This document shows, one piece after another, positions 47,674 to 57,388 of a DNA stretch of 64,000 nucleotides (the first letter of the stretch is position 1; each line of letters begins with the position of its first letter). The stretch is from Gaeumannomyces sp. JS-464 (lineage: Eukaryota; Ascomycota; Sordariomycetes; Magnaporthales; Magnaporthaceae). The notes under the pieces were generated by a model. The model was not told the origin of the DNA. It ran no database searches and saw only the letters and a list, made by a program, of their open reading frames with translations. The stretch is from the NCBI GenBank assembly GCA_002197995.1, contig NGZR01000001.1:8618001-8682000 (forward strand), written 5' to 3'. Made by a program: the position numbers and the translations under genes.

Positions 47674-48884
47674 TCATTGTAGACGAGTTCGGGGCGAGGA
47701 CCTTTGTTTGCGCCTGCTGTCGAGGCGCGCAGTCTCTAGAGATGCGTCGTCCCCGTTAGCGGCGCCTCTTGGTCGTCTTCTTGTCCTTGTCCGACGCCGA
47801 GTTCTTGCGCGAGGGGGCTGGGGCTTGGCGTTGGACGGCCCGGCCTCGGCCGGCTTCTTGGCGGCCTTCTCCCGGGCGGCCTTCTCCCGAGCGGACTTTT
47901 CCCGAGCAGCCTTCCTCGCCTCGGCGGCCGCCTCGGCCTCGGCCTTTGCCTTGGCGTTGGCCGCCACTTTGGCTTCGAGCTCCTGGGTCTTCCGCCTGAC
48001 GTCGCCGGCTGGGTTCTGGCCGCTGCCTTCAGGTTGTTTTCCCTTGTCCTGGCCGCTCCCCTCGGGCTGTTTGCCCTTGTCCTTGCTGCCGCCTTCAGGC
48101 TGTTTGCTTTTGCCCTCGCCGGCGCCGGCGCCCTGGCCTGAGTCCGACGCGGGAGGCTGGCTGTTGTTCTTGGGCGGTGGCGGCAGCGGGCCGGGCTTTG
48201 CGCCCGTCAAGCAGATCTCCCTGTACTGGGCACGGAGCTTTTGGATCACGCCCCCCAGATCCCCGACCAGATTTGAGCACTTCTTCGCCTTCTCGGCGTT
48301 TTTGCCGTTGGCGGTGGGGTGCTCTTCCTTCTGGTTTCGGTAGCTTGCGAACGCGACCCTCGCCTTCTCCTCCACCTGGTACCAGTTTCGAGGACCACCT
48401 TTTTTGCCTCTTTCCACTCCTTCTTCTTCATGTTCTCCTCCGGGGTTTCCTTGAAGCACTCTACTAGGAATTTTAAGTCCTCCTTGATCTCGTCCCTTTT
48501 CGAGGCCACAGCGTCCTCGTAAGCTTTCAGCTGTTGTCAAATGGGTTGGTTAGCGCCGCGGAAAGTTTGTGAGCAACAAAGAGACGGCATTGCGAAAGGA
48601 ATGGTGGTAACGGGTGGTGAAGTGGATAACGGGTAGCTTACCTTCCTCGTTAGCTCTTTATCGACACCATCTTCGCAATATGTATAGAGCCGGAAAAAAG
48701 AGTTGAAGAGCCCCAGCCCGAGGGTTGATGGATTGATGTCGCTACGCGCAAGCACAAGCATAGACTCCAGCTGCATAAAAGCCGTATCTGCATACTTTGA
48801 AGGTTTAGATCTGTAGCTTTTGGTGGGGGCCGCCGCTGCGGTGCTAAAAAGCAAGACGAACGTGACAATCGACTGGAAACGCAT
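47674..48884 (-). CDS. Predicted secreted, helical, Lys/Glu/Ala-rich protein (frame correction needed)
   Basis: I do not recognise the family. The start ATG at 48,884 has A at -3 and opens a clear signal peptide (MRFQSIVTFVLLFSTAAAAP). Exon 1 (81 codons) ends at 48,642. A 111-bp intron follows, with GTAAGC donor (48,641), a CTAAC branch site and CAG acceptor (48,531), and frame is kept. Exon 2 gives LKAYEDAVASKRDEIKEDLK and further charged helix to KEWKEAKK. At a six-T run on the plus strand (48,400-48,405) the frame must move by one missing base to continue NWYQVEEKARVAFASY... to a stop at 47,674. After a CLTG segment the protein is disordered: Pro-rich, three KGKQPEGSGQ-like repeats, an Ala/Lys/Glu helix and an Arg-rich tail. 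Without the shift it would stop at 48,246. It would be secreted. An effector-like role is only a guess from the signal peptide and the position beside a RIP block. Confidence 0.72.
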
Positions 48885-50151
48885 GGTAGTTGATGGGCAC
48901 TGCGTATTGGCGACCGGACGTGATGTGGGAAGTCGACAAGGAAGGAAAAGGATCGGGAGCACCACGATAGGACTTGTGGCAGGGGCTGAAAAGGAACCAC
49001 GAAGTTGCAATGTAAGGTCGTTGATTTGAATTAAGGGGTTGGAGGGCTCGTAGAAGGTCTGTCGTACCCTACAAGTACATATATATTGAGGGTCAACAGT
49101 TGGGCGGGCTTCCAGTATGTATAGGATATTTATGAAAGTATTATTCCCTTTCCTGCCCCCGTGCGAGGAGGAATTACTGTCGGATTGTGTTTTTGGCAAA
49201 GCTTTCGGGCTGTAGCGGAATTTACAGTAATTTAAAGACTGCTGGTTTGGACGTGGCTCTTTTCTGGGCGGTAGCGATGGCAGATTCGGAGGCCGACCTT
49301 GCGCAGCGGCCTCGATATCCTAAGATAGCTACGTATTATCGGCTTTCCCTCGCACCACATTGCGTGGCTATGTCGAGGTGCATATGCGTTTATCATTTTT
49401 GGCTTACTAGCAGCGTACCTTGGGACCCGGATGATACAAGACCCGTGCACAGCATCCTACTGGGCTGCCACTCCGGACTGATTAGCAGCCCGATAAGGTT
49501 TTAGGGGTATCTATGCAAGTTGTAGGCGGAATGGTAGGCCATATGGAGTGCTTCCGATGGCTCGGCCCGAGCCGCCCCGCAGCCGTTAGATGCCTACTTC
49601 GATGAGGAAGTTTATAAAATTGCACGATTTTTGATCGGCGGGGGATTTTGCGCCCACTCCTCGAAAGCGGAGTGATGCATCCCCAGTCATCTATAGGTAG
49701 CTGCTCTGAGTAGTGCTGTTGCATGCTGGTGGCTGAGACTGATGGAGTTAAGGTGGTGTCGATGCACCTGATTTTTGCGCTACCTAAGCAGACCAGGATG
49801 CGGGACCTCCCTATCTTAGCAGCTGCTTCCTCCGCCTCCAGACCTGATTGCCTGAATACCGCTGATTGGACAGCAAGTTTACATAGCCTGGTGCTGTTGG
49901 TTCCATATTCAGCGCTTTAACCCCCACCCCCGCCCAGTTGCCAACCCCTCCCCACCCCGGCGCCAGGCAAGCCTCACGCGCCTCAAGCTCAGGGGCGCAA
50001 GCAAGCTTGCCAAGGGACAAAAGGAAACCACAGGGTGTGGGAATGCGGGGTGCGCATGTGGTGAAGGAGCGCGGTCGATTCAAAGCATAAAATCGTTAAG
50101 CCTTGATCCTCGCGGCTGGAGTCCTAACGGCTGGGCCGTTGGCTCCATTCC
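48885..50151. other. Intergenic region, upstream of the secreted-protein gene
   Basis: No supported gene. A TATA-like ATATATAT lies near 49,080 on the minus strand, about 190 bases before the start codon, and could serve the gene at 47,674-48,884. Several open frames of 65-105 codons on both strands have no motif and overlap each other. Confidence 0.45.
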
Positions 50152-50748
50152 TCACTTTGCGCTGGCTGCCGGGTCCGCCTGCCCGTCATCGCCATCGCCC
50201 GTGGCGTCCGTGTTGGCTTCGGCAAGGGCGCTTTGGAGCTCCCTCACGAGCACTTCCTTCTCCAGCCGTTTCACGAATTGCTCTAGCTGCTGGATGTGCT
50301 TAAAGGCCTCGTCGACGCGCGTTTCGTGGGCCTTGATCAATGCTGGAATGCAGGTCAATGATTGTCTTTGCTCGCTGGCAGCCACGGCATCGTCGATGTG
50401 TTTATTCTTAACGGCGCGCCAGGCCATAAACATGTCCTCCTGAAGCAGGCGGTCGGGCGTGGTAAACGTCTTCGCGCTCAAAATGTCGTTATAGCGTGTT
50501 ATCACGTCCTCTAGCACGCTGATCCGGAGGCGCACTATTTCTAACTAAATCCCACGCGCGTCCAGCGGGAGCTGATTTTAGTACTGTCCAAGTTTTGCGA
50601 CGGAGATCGAGGACGGCCAGAACAGAAAATAAGAAAAAAAACACACCTTTTCTTCCTCTTCCTTATCCTTCACCTCTCTCCGGGTTATCGCTCCGTCCAG
50701 CGCGTTGAGTGCCCCCATAAACCGTGTGGTAGCGTCGTTTTGCGCCAT
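50152..50748 (-). CDS. Small coiled-coil protein, two exons
   Basis: The start ATG at 50,748 (MAQNDATTRFMGALNALDGA) is chosen because the frame upstream has no other ATG. Exon 1 ends at 50,647 after an EEEEK run. The intron (102 bp, 50,646-50,545) starts GTGTGT and ends TTTAG, phase 0. Exon 2 runs LEIVRLRISVLEDVITRYND to a stop at 50,152, for a product of about 164 residues. It is almost wholly helical with heptad-like spacing, strongest at HETRVDEAFKHIQQLEQFVK and RLEKEVLVRELQSALAEAN. An acidic tail (DGDDGQADPAASAK) follows. No signal peptide, membrane segment or catalytic motif. It lies on the same strand as the HET gene, but nothing shows a functional link. Family not recognised. Confidence 0.7.
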
Positions 50749-50793
50749 TTTGGCCGTCAAATGGGGCCCGGATTTTTTTCTCGCTACAAAGCG

Positions 50794-51595
50794 TTATGTT
50801 CTCGCCCGCTTCTCTCTTTTCTTGTGCCTTTTAGGTTCGTTCAATAGGATATCAATTGTCTGGCGAGAGAGTGCGGCAGATGAGTGCGGCGGATGAGTGC
50901 GGCGGAAGCGGGTTGCCCCAGTGCAGTAAAGCCAACCAAAGATGGGCGGAGCAGCCGCTAATTTAAGCTCCCGCAGGAAACAACGTGGAAGGGCGGGGCC
51001 TTCAATTTTAGCACACAAATGTGCAGCCGCGCGCCCAGAACGGACGGCCTCCTGCAGGAGCATGGATTTTACAACACGCATTACGCCCGGTACGTTGAAT
51101 CTATCGAGCACGATTTGGATGGCATTGAGCACACGTGTGTTCTGCTGTCCACCTCCTGCCGCGTCAGCCACCCGCACGCGTGCTGTTGGGAGCGTTAACA
51201 CTCGGCGATCTACCTCTCTTTTGTTGCCATGCGATAGGCAAAGCTACGTCACATAAAATCCAAAGCTGAGAACCAAAATGGTAAAGTGGAGCTGAAACTG
51301 GGTTATGTTCAAAAACACAAAATCTATCCCCTGGCCCTTCGAACGCGTCCCCCGATCCCCTTTCGGTTTCAAAATCAGCTCGAACGGCACAAGCTGCGGA
51401 AACGCGTTGCCACTAAGGCTGAGGATTCGTCCAAACCGGAGATCGGACAAGGCCGATGCTGCTATCGCCGTGCTTCATCACCCTAAAAACGGCTGAGTCA
51501 GCTCCGTCGCTGTCTTTGGATTTAGCGATCTCGATATCTCCAACGATCGTGTCCTGAAGAGCTGCTAGAAGTGCCTGCTGGAATTCGCTACCCAC
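50794..51595 (-). pseudogene. Coding-like stretch, gene structure unresolved
   Basis: Minus-strand frames at 51,595-51,413 (GSEFQQALLAALQDTIVGD), 51,450-51,244 (SDLRFGRILSLSGNAF, PQLVPFELILKPKGDRG) and 51,201-50,794 (NAIQIVLDRFNVPGVMRVVK) look protein-like and follow each other, but they are in different frames. None starts with ATG; the apparent starts are GTG or TTG. They could be exons with introns I cannot place, or a decayed gene. The second and third overlap or adjoin without clear splice sites. Family unknown. Confidence 0.3.
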
Positions 51596-51722
51596 GCTGG
51601 GGTGGGCGAGCAGGAATCATTGCTAACGTCCACCAAAATGCAATAGAGTCTATACAGCCAGCCCGCCAGCTGCTACTGGATAAGACTGATGATGCTTGGG
51701 CACCACATGCAAGGATCCGGAA

Positions 51723-53907
51723 TCAGACCAGAACAAACCAATCGTCGTCTGCCGCCGTTGTCGAATCCCTCCACCAGCTGCCGTCCATGACCCGCTCCAC
51801 GTATGCTGGCCCAACATACTTGTAACCGTCTCCACAAGGACGAAGCACAGCGGCGTGAAAACACCCGTGAAATATAACAACCACGTCCCCAACACGGACC
51901 GTATGAGTCCCCAGCCCCAAATTCCCTCCGAGAGCGGTTCTCATGACTGTCTTCCAACCAATCAAGGGTATGTTCTGGTTTATATTTACAATGCTGGCGA
52001 AGTGCATGTGTGCATACCAGTGGTCCGCAAAAGGATCGTTCGGTGCGAGTGCGGTAGGCGGCGGCGGCCCAAGGGGCGGATTGCCGTGGTCCGATTTCGA
52101 ATGGGCTACTAGGGCGGATACGCACCGCACCAGCTTTTGGAGTTGTTTAGCAGATAGGGGCCGCACCGCGTTGATTCCCAACAGGCTCGCCAGACGCCGC
52201 ATGGGATCGCTTCCGCCCCCCTGCGCGACGTCGAACCAGCTCTCAATGCAGGAGATGAAGCTGTCCGCAAATTGTCTTGTCGGCGTCGGCGTCGGCGCTC
52301 CCCCAGAATGTTGGTGGAGTTGTCGACCCGCCAGGGCACTCCGACGGCACCCACCGTGTCCAGCCTCCTGCCGCGGAGCTTGAGCGCCTGTCCATCCTGC
52401 GCGAATTCGTACCGACATTGTGCACCGCCCGAGGCGGCCCTGAGACGGGATGCCTCCTTCGTCAGCAGCGGCGTGGCCACGTGTGGAGGGCATGAGGGCG
52501 ACCAATTCGAGATACAGCCCGAGAAATCGGGGACCCAGGAAGGAATGCCCAGTTCCGACGCCCTGGGAGATTCGCAGATCCAAGAGAGCATTTCGAGATT
52601 TCCTGCGTCGTAGCGAAGTATCGCCGTCGCCGCCTCGGTGTACACGACGGCCAGAGGCTTGGTATAATCTGGGACCGGTAAATCGAACCCCAAGGATTTG
52701 CAGATCCCATACAGCCCGTAGATCTTGTCCTCGGGTTTCGTAGCATCGAGACGTAGGGTTGGGAACGAGATTATCCCGGAAAGCGTGAGCTCAAAAGTCG
52801 AGACGGGCTCCCCGGCCTCGCGTCTGCGGACCAACTTATGCGTCCCTTCGTGCCACTCGAGATAAGACCGCCAGTGATGGGCCGTGGGTATGTCCGCCCT
52901 GGAGTACTGGAGGCGCGTGAAATCGGCCCCGGCGGCGAGAGTTGTGAAATTAAAGAGGTATTCACCGCAGTAGAATACAACTTTGCGGCCCAGGACGGCC
53001 TCCTGCGCAACCCACGTGCGACGAAACCAGGGAAGGCGAAAGACGCCATGAAGTTTCCCATATGGGTATTCCGTATTCTCCTCTGACGATTTTGATCTTG
53101 AGTTAACACCCTGTACCTATTTATCACCGGAGTAACCCCCGGCTTGCGAGCGAGCGAGCTAGCTGCAACACCAGAACTCAGTGTTACCGCAAATACCGCG
53201 GTTTGTCTCTTTGACGTACCCAATACCTCATCGGCGAGCCTGTCATATTTTCACTTGAAAAACCCCTGTAGTGGGCTGGGGACTATGGCGGCAAGGTACC
53301 ACCAGCACAGTTTCCTAAGGGCATCGCAGGCCGCATCCGAGGCGGCGTCCCCGGAGCCCAGGTGCACATTGACCTGCCGCGCCGACCGGTAGATCAAGTC
53401 CATCATGGCGACCTGGCCGCTCCGCTCGGCCAGCGCCTCCGGGTCGGACCCTTGGTTGATGCAGGTGGAGTCAACCCAGATCATCCTCTCAAACTTGCCC
53501 CTGATCATCCGCCGCAGGGCCGCGGCGCAGCTCGCCGTGATGCCCAGCCGCGTCCCATCGATGTTGATGGACTCGATGAGGGCCGGGTCGCCCCACGTGT
53601 AGGAGAAGAGTGCAAAGTAGGGCGGCGGGGACTCGATGCTGGCCTCGACCAGGGAGCCGTGGAGGTGCTGGTTGAGCGGTATGGAAGCGTCCACGTCGAC
53701 GGATTTCAACCGGAGGATGCGAAAGTGTGAAGACGACTTTAGCGGGGCGTATCGGAACGGTGTTACTCCTTCGGCGTTGGGTTGGGAGGTGTCGAGGCTG
53801 GGGCCGGCGGCGGGCTGTGATGAAGGTCGGGCGGCGGCTGCGGAGCCAGCGGCTGTGTGTCCCGCCCCAAGAGATTGACCCTGGACCCAGCGTGCCAGTC
53901 CGTCCAT
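51723..53907 (-). CDS. HET-domain (heterokaryon incompatibility) protein, frame correction needed
   Basis: The start ATG at 53,907 has A at -3. After about 55 disordered residues the HET domain begins: YFALFSYTWGDP (about 98-108), IDGTRLGIT, MIWVDSTCINQG (about 142-153), SGQVAMMDLIYRSARQVNV (about 163-181). These are the signature blocks; the usual ALSYTWG has one extra Phe. An intron removes about 53,254-53,100 (GTGAAA donor; the acceptor is uncertain, with AAG near 53,099 keeping frame). Exon 2 continues with FRRTWVAQEAVLG, ATKPEDKIYGLYG and SWVPDFSG. At a five-C run (52,300-52,304) one base is missing to continue FADSFISCIESWFDVAQ and the typical C-terminus (GDVVVIFHGC... DDDWFVLV) to a stop at 51,723. 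About 675 residues, of usual length. HET proteins trigger cell death after fusion of unlike hyphae. No NACHT/WD partner domain is present. Confidence 0.88.
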
Positions 53908-55790
53908 TTGGTGCCACGTCTTGACGAATAAAATACTACTGTGTCACACGTAGCAGAAATCGAGACGAGAACACCGCTCGAGATCGGTGAAGCTTTTTTC
54001 TTCAGCTCTCTTCGTCCGTGCGCCGCGCCGCCACAAGCCACCACTCTCCCATCCCGGGTACGCGTTCCTTGAAACGCGCAGGGACCTCGAGCACACTACT
54101 TGCGCGGGCTAAAAACGCCTCGCGCAATCGACACTGGGGATTTAGTGCGGTGGTGCAATCTGACGTTTTTCCGGTACACTGGTTTGTTAGCAATTTGCTA
54201 GGGCAAAAAATCCCACAGAACGCGAACCAGAACCCGCCGTTGGACGACGCGGCACAGAGCATGGGCAGGTCCGGCCCGGCCCCGGATGCTTCCCCTGGCC
54301 CCCCGCCCCCCTTTTGTTCTCGACAGACATGCCCAGGGCTTTTACCAAGGCAGCCTGGAGATACCGTCACCCTCGACATTTCGGGGCACCAAAGCCCGCC
54401 AATAGCCCCCCCCTGCCTCAACAGGTTATGCCGTCGATTGGGGTCCCGTATAACGGCACGGCATTTATAAGGCCGAATATACCAGGGCCATTTTTACAGG
54501 TACAGGCTAGCATTTTGAGCTCGAGGACGATGGAGAGCGACCAGGAGGAGGAGTTAAGGGGTTACCAGATGGTATGCTTTCCTTTTCCCCACACCCCTGA
54601 AACTGGCGATATCTATTACGGGATGTTAGCAACGCACTTGGTCCCGCCCACTGCGGCACGCCACCGACTAGACATCACAAGGCCCATGGCGGCAAGACTG
54701 AGGCTAGGGAGCACTAGAGGTCTTCCTCCTGTCTGCTTGATATCTACGCGGCTCCGTCGGTCACCACCGCCCCGTGTCGTCCAGCGTAGCCGGGCTAGAG
54801 AACACCTCCCATCGAGGGGAGGCCTCCGTAACCGGTCGATGGGAAGCGACTCCGCTGCAGCGACGTTGGCCATGACGACGGGGACTTCGCCGAGCGACTT
54901 GCTGAGTTGTTGCAATTTCACAATAAAGTTTGTGAGGGGCCGGACGCCCCTTTCCCCGCCTCGCGCCTCGCTCGACCTTTGCAACTGCGACTTTTAAGCC
55001 TCGTTTGGCTTACGACCATTTAAAAGGCCGTAGTCCCCTCCCGACCGAGATCCACCGTGCCTTAGCCGTGCGAACGCATGCGAGGACACGACCGTCGGCC
55101 TAATACCCGGCGACGTGCCTTAGCAGCGGTGTCTCCGTGGATCGGAGGAAAAGATATGCGTGATTAGCGCGGAGGGTACATGGGCACTGCCCAGAATCTT
55201 TTGACGTTATCCTAAGTAAGCACACAAACCTATCAAAATATTCGCCACCGCTTTATAAAAAAAAAAAAAAATAAAAAAAAAAGGTTGTCAATGTTAACAA
55301 AAGTGACACGGTACCGATCAGCCATATATCACTCTTTGAATACTCGTCGGCGATACTTATACTTCTAAGAGTGTCCTGAGGAATTCCTCCCTTCCGCTTT
55401 CGTAGTTTGTGTGTCGACACGATAGTGGTCCTCGATGGAAGCCACTGCGGAACTCCAAATCCGACAGCATAAAGAACTACGCCCCATTTCGATGATTATT
55501 GGACAACAGCAGCAGCGGCAGCTCCCACCACCACCACCTGCACCTGAGCGAACGAGTTGGATCAGCAAATATTCGCGCGCAGGGCTCATCCCACGACATA
55601 TTTTGCAACTGCTGGAGGGAATGCCAACGATATTAAACTACCTAGGGACTGTCCGTTGTGGGTCCCCTCTGAGAGGGGAGTAAAAAAACAAGATTTGCAC
55701 AAAAACTCCGGCCCACAGATCTGCCATAGAAATTAGCCGCGACGCGTATTTTGATCAGCTTGAATTGCACTCTTTTGCCTGCCAACGCAC
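53908..55790. other. Intergenic region, no supported gene
   Basis: Contains the HET gene's upstream region and long but unconvincing open frames on both strands (for example 54,314-54,997 plus). Near 54,860 on the minus strand an ATG opens MANVAAAESLPID, with EASPRWEVFSSPATLDDTGR in another frame just after. This may be the start of a decayed transposon ORF, but I cannot name it. An A-rich tract (55,257-55,282) might be a retroelement tail. Confidence 0.4.
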
Positions 55791-55802
55791 TTACAAGTAA
55801 AA

Positions 55803-56201
55803 ATGCCGGGAGATAAGGATATCAGGGAGTCGCCCGCGATTAAGGCTGCACGGCAATACGTGCAAATCTTGCAGGGAGGCTAAAAACGCGCCCATTTGGC
55901 ACGTAAATACGCCCCTCCCAAAAACGCGCCGCTGGAAGGACTTCGTGCCTTTTGCGCGCGCGTAAGGGTGCCCTACTCCTTTGTAAGGCGGCACGTTAGG
56001 TTCTTGCAGTCGGTTGGGAGGCCTAACCTTTCCTACCTGCCCCAGGGCCGCCTTCGCACGCTGACCGAGGCTAAGGATGCTGCGGTAATCGCGTACGTTG
56101 TATAGCTTAACGGGCCGGCCGGCCGGCTACTAAAAAACGAGATAGTAACGGGCGGCGACCCTTCTCCGCGCTCGCCGTAACCCTCCCGCGTTATCCGAAA
56201 T
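55803..56201 (+). pseudogene. Pogo-type transposase, N-terminal fragment
   Basis: From the ATG at 55,803 the frame reads MPGDKDIRESPAIKAARQYV, then after one stop ARKYAPPKNAPLEGLRAF, VPYSFVRRHVRFLQSVGRP and RLRTLTEAKDAAVIAYVV. The last part is the helix-turn-helix of pogo/CENP-B-type transposases. A frame change near 56,150 leads to RARRNPPALSEINRNW, as in the second DNA-binding helix region. It is then cut by the LINE at 56,202. The base composition is normal, so RIP has not acted here. AT-rich remains at 58,348-59,300 may be its other half. Confidence 0.6.
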
Positions 56202-57388
56202 TAATAGGAACTGGTGAGTGAGTGAGTGAGTATATTTAACGTCAGTAAGTCGGGATCTACCAGTCCCTGCCTCCCAAGGGGCATATGACGTGCTAGCGCT
56301 ACCTAAGCTAAACATTAGGCTACATGTTGCTATCCGGCGGCTAGCAGAATTAAACCCGAAGGCACACGGAGGTCGGGCCGCGTTCCGGCGCTCCTTGTTA
56401 GTGAGCGGGCAATCGGCGGTAGGGCGTATGTATATACGCCAGGGCGTTGTAAGGCGCTGCGGGTGGTAGTAGTGCGTTCGGCCGGCGAGTATGCCGATAA
56501 AGGGGTGGGGCCGGGCTTTAGGCTGGAAGGTCCTCGGGACCCCCAAGGCCCGGCCGGAGGTGCGGGGACCAACGAGCCTACTGTTGGTCCTAGTGGTACA
56601 AAGGAAAAGATAAAAGGAGTAAAAGAAAAAAGGAAAGGAGCAGGTTACATGCGGGTTTTACAGGCCTTAATGTTATCGTCCAGCGATAGTATAGTAGTTA
56701 GTTGCTTCGACGAACGAAGCAAAAAGGGAGGGCTTTTGAAAAAGCCGTTTCCAATATCCGGGCCTATCGGAAGCCGGGGAGGGGTCCGCTATAGGCCATT
56801 TATTTTCTGCCGTTTTGGCCAACCTGCAAAATACAGGGTGGGAAGGGGATTTGTTTCTTCCGCAGCGGTACGGGTTATCGTCTTCGTGTTGGAACTTCCA
56901 GTGGTACCAGTCGAAATCCCCGTGGCCGGTGCGTGTGGCTATTAGCCGTTGTAGTACCTTTCGGTATAGCTGTAACGCTTCGGGCGTGTGTTATAGTACC
57001 GGCGGGAGGCCTATAACCTTATACCGATCCGGAAAGTTGTTTTTAAACCATGCGTTCCGGGCGTCCCGGGCTGTTTTCCGGGCTAAAGCCTTTACTCCGG
57101 TTACCGTTAGTTTAAAATGTTGGGGTATTGGCAGGGCCGATCCCAATTTTGCTTCGGCGTTTGCCTTTTCGTTTCCAGGGATTCCCATATGGCCCGGGGA
57201 CCAGCGTACGTATACCTAGTGTTTATTCATAAGCAATGGATTTCTTTAAAAGCCCCTTGTAAACTATCAGGAGCCGTGCTTAAACAGCCGTTGGCCGCCG
57301 AGGTGTTATCGAGGCACAAGTGGAAAGTGCAATTGCGGAAGCTCCAAACGGCTTTACGAAGGCCCATCCGGGCTAATAGGAACTGGTG
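56202..57388 (-). mobile_element. LINE (non-LTR retrotransposon), 5'-truncated, with 15-bp target duplication
   Basis: Flanked by the direct repeat TAATAGGAACTGGTG (56,202-56,216 and 57,374-57,388). Read on the minus strand it starts in the RNase H domain, continues to the ORF end and a 3' UTR, and finishes in a (CACT)n tail (56,216-56,231). The last about 400 bp match the copies at 28,487, 44,740 and 45,590, which links those to this LINE. Not RIP-mutated. Confidence 0.88.
56640..57373 (-). pseudogene. LINE RNase H and C-terminus, broken
   Basis: On the minus strand ARMGLRKAVWSFRNCTFHLC and LDNTSAANGCLSTAPDSLQG precede a frame change. VYVRWSPGHMGIPGNEKANA follows, the hallmark of the RNase H domain of LINE polyproteins (Tad/MGR583-like in fungi). 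A stop at 56,991 interrupts it, after which FDWYHWKFQHEDDNPYRCGR and KSPSHPVFC form the usual cysteine-containing C-terminus. At least one frameshift and one stop make it inactive. Reverse transcriptase and endonuclease were lost by 5' truncation. Confidence 0.82.

Noticed and set aside
47567..48343. 258-codon plus-strand open frame, Ala/Arg/Pro-rich
   Set aside because: It is the complement of the secreted-protein gene, whose minus-strand frame has a signal peptide, intron and repeats. The plus frame is a product of GC-rich third positions.
51696..52613. Several plus-strand frames of 97-146 codons
   Set aside because: Shadows of the HET gene on the other strand.
54314..54997. 227-codon plus-strand open frame
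   Set aside because: Composition without domain or start context. A competing minus-strand frame (54,616-54,984) looks at least as protein-like. Neither can be supported.
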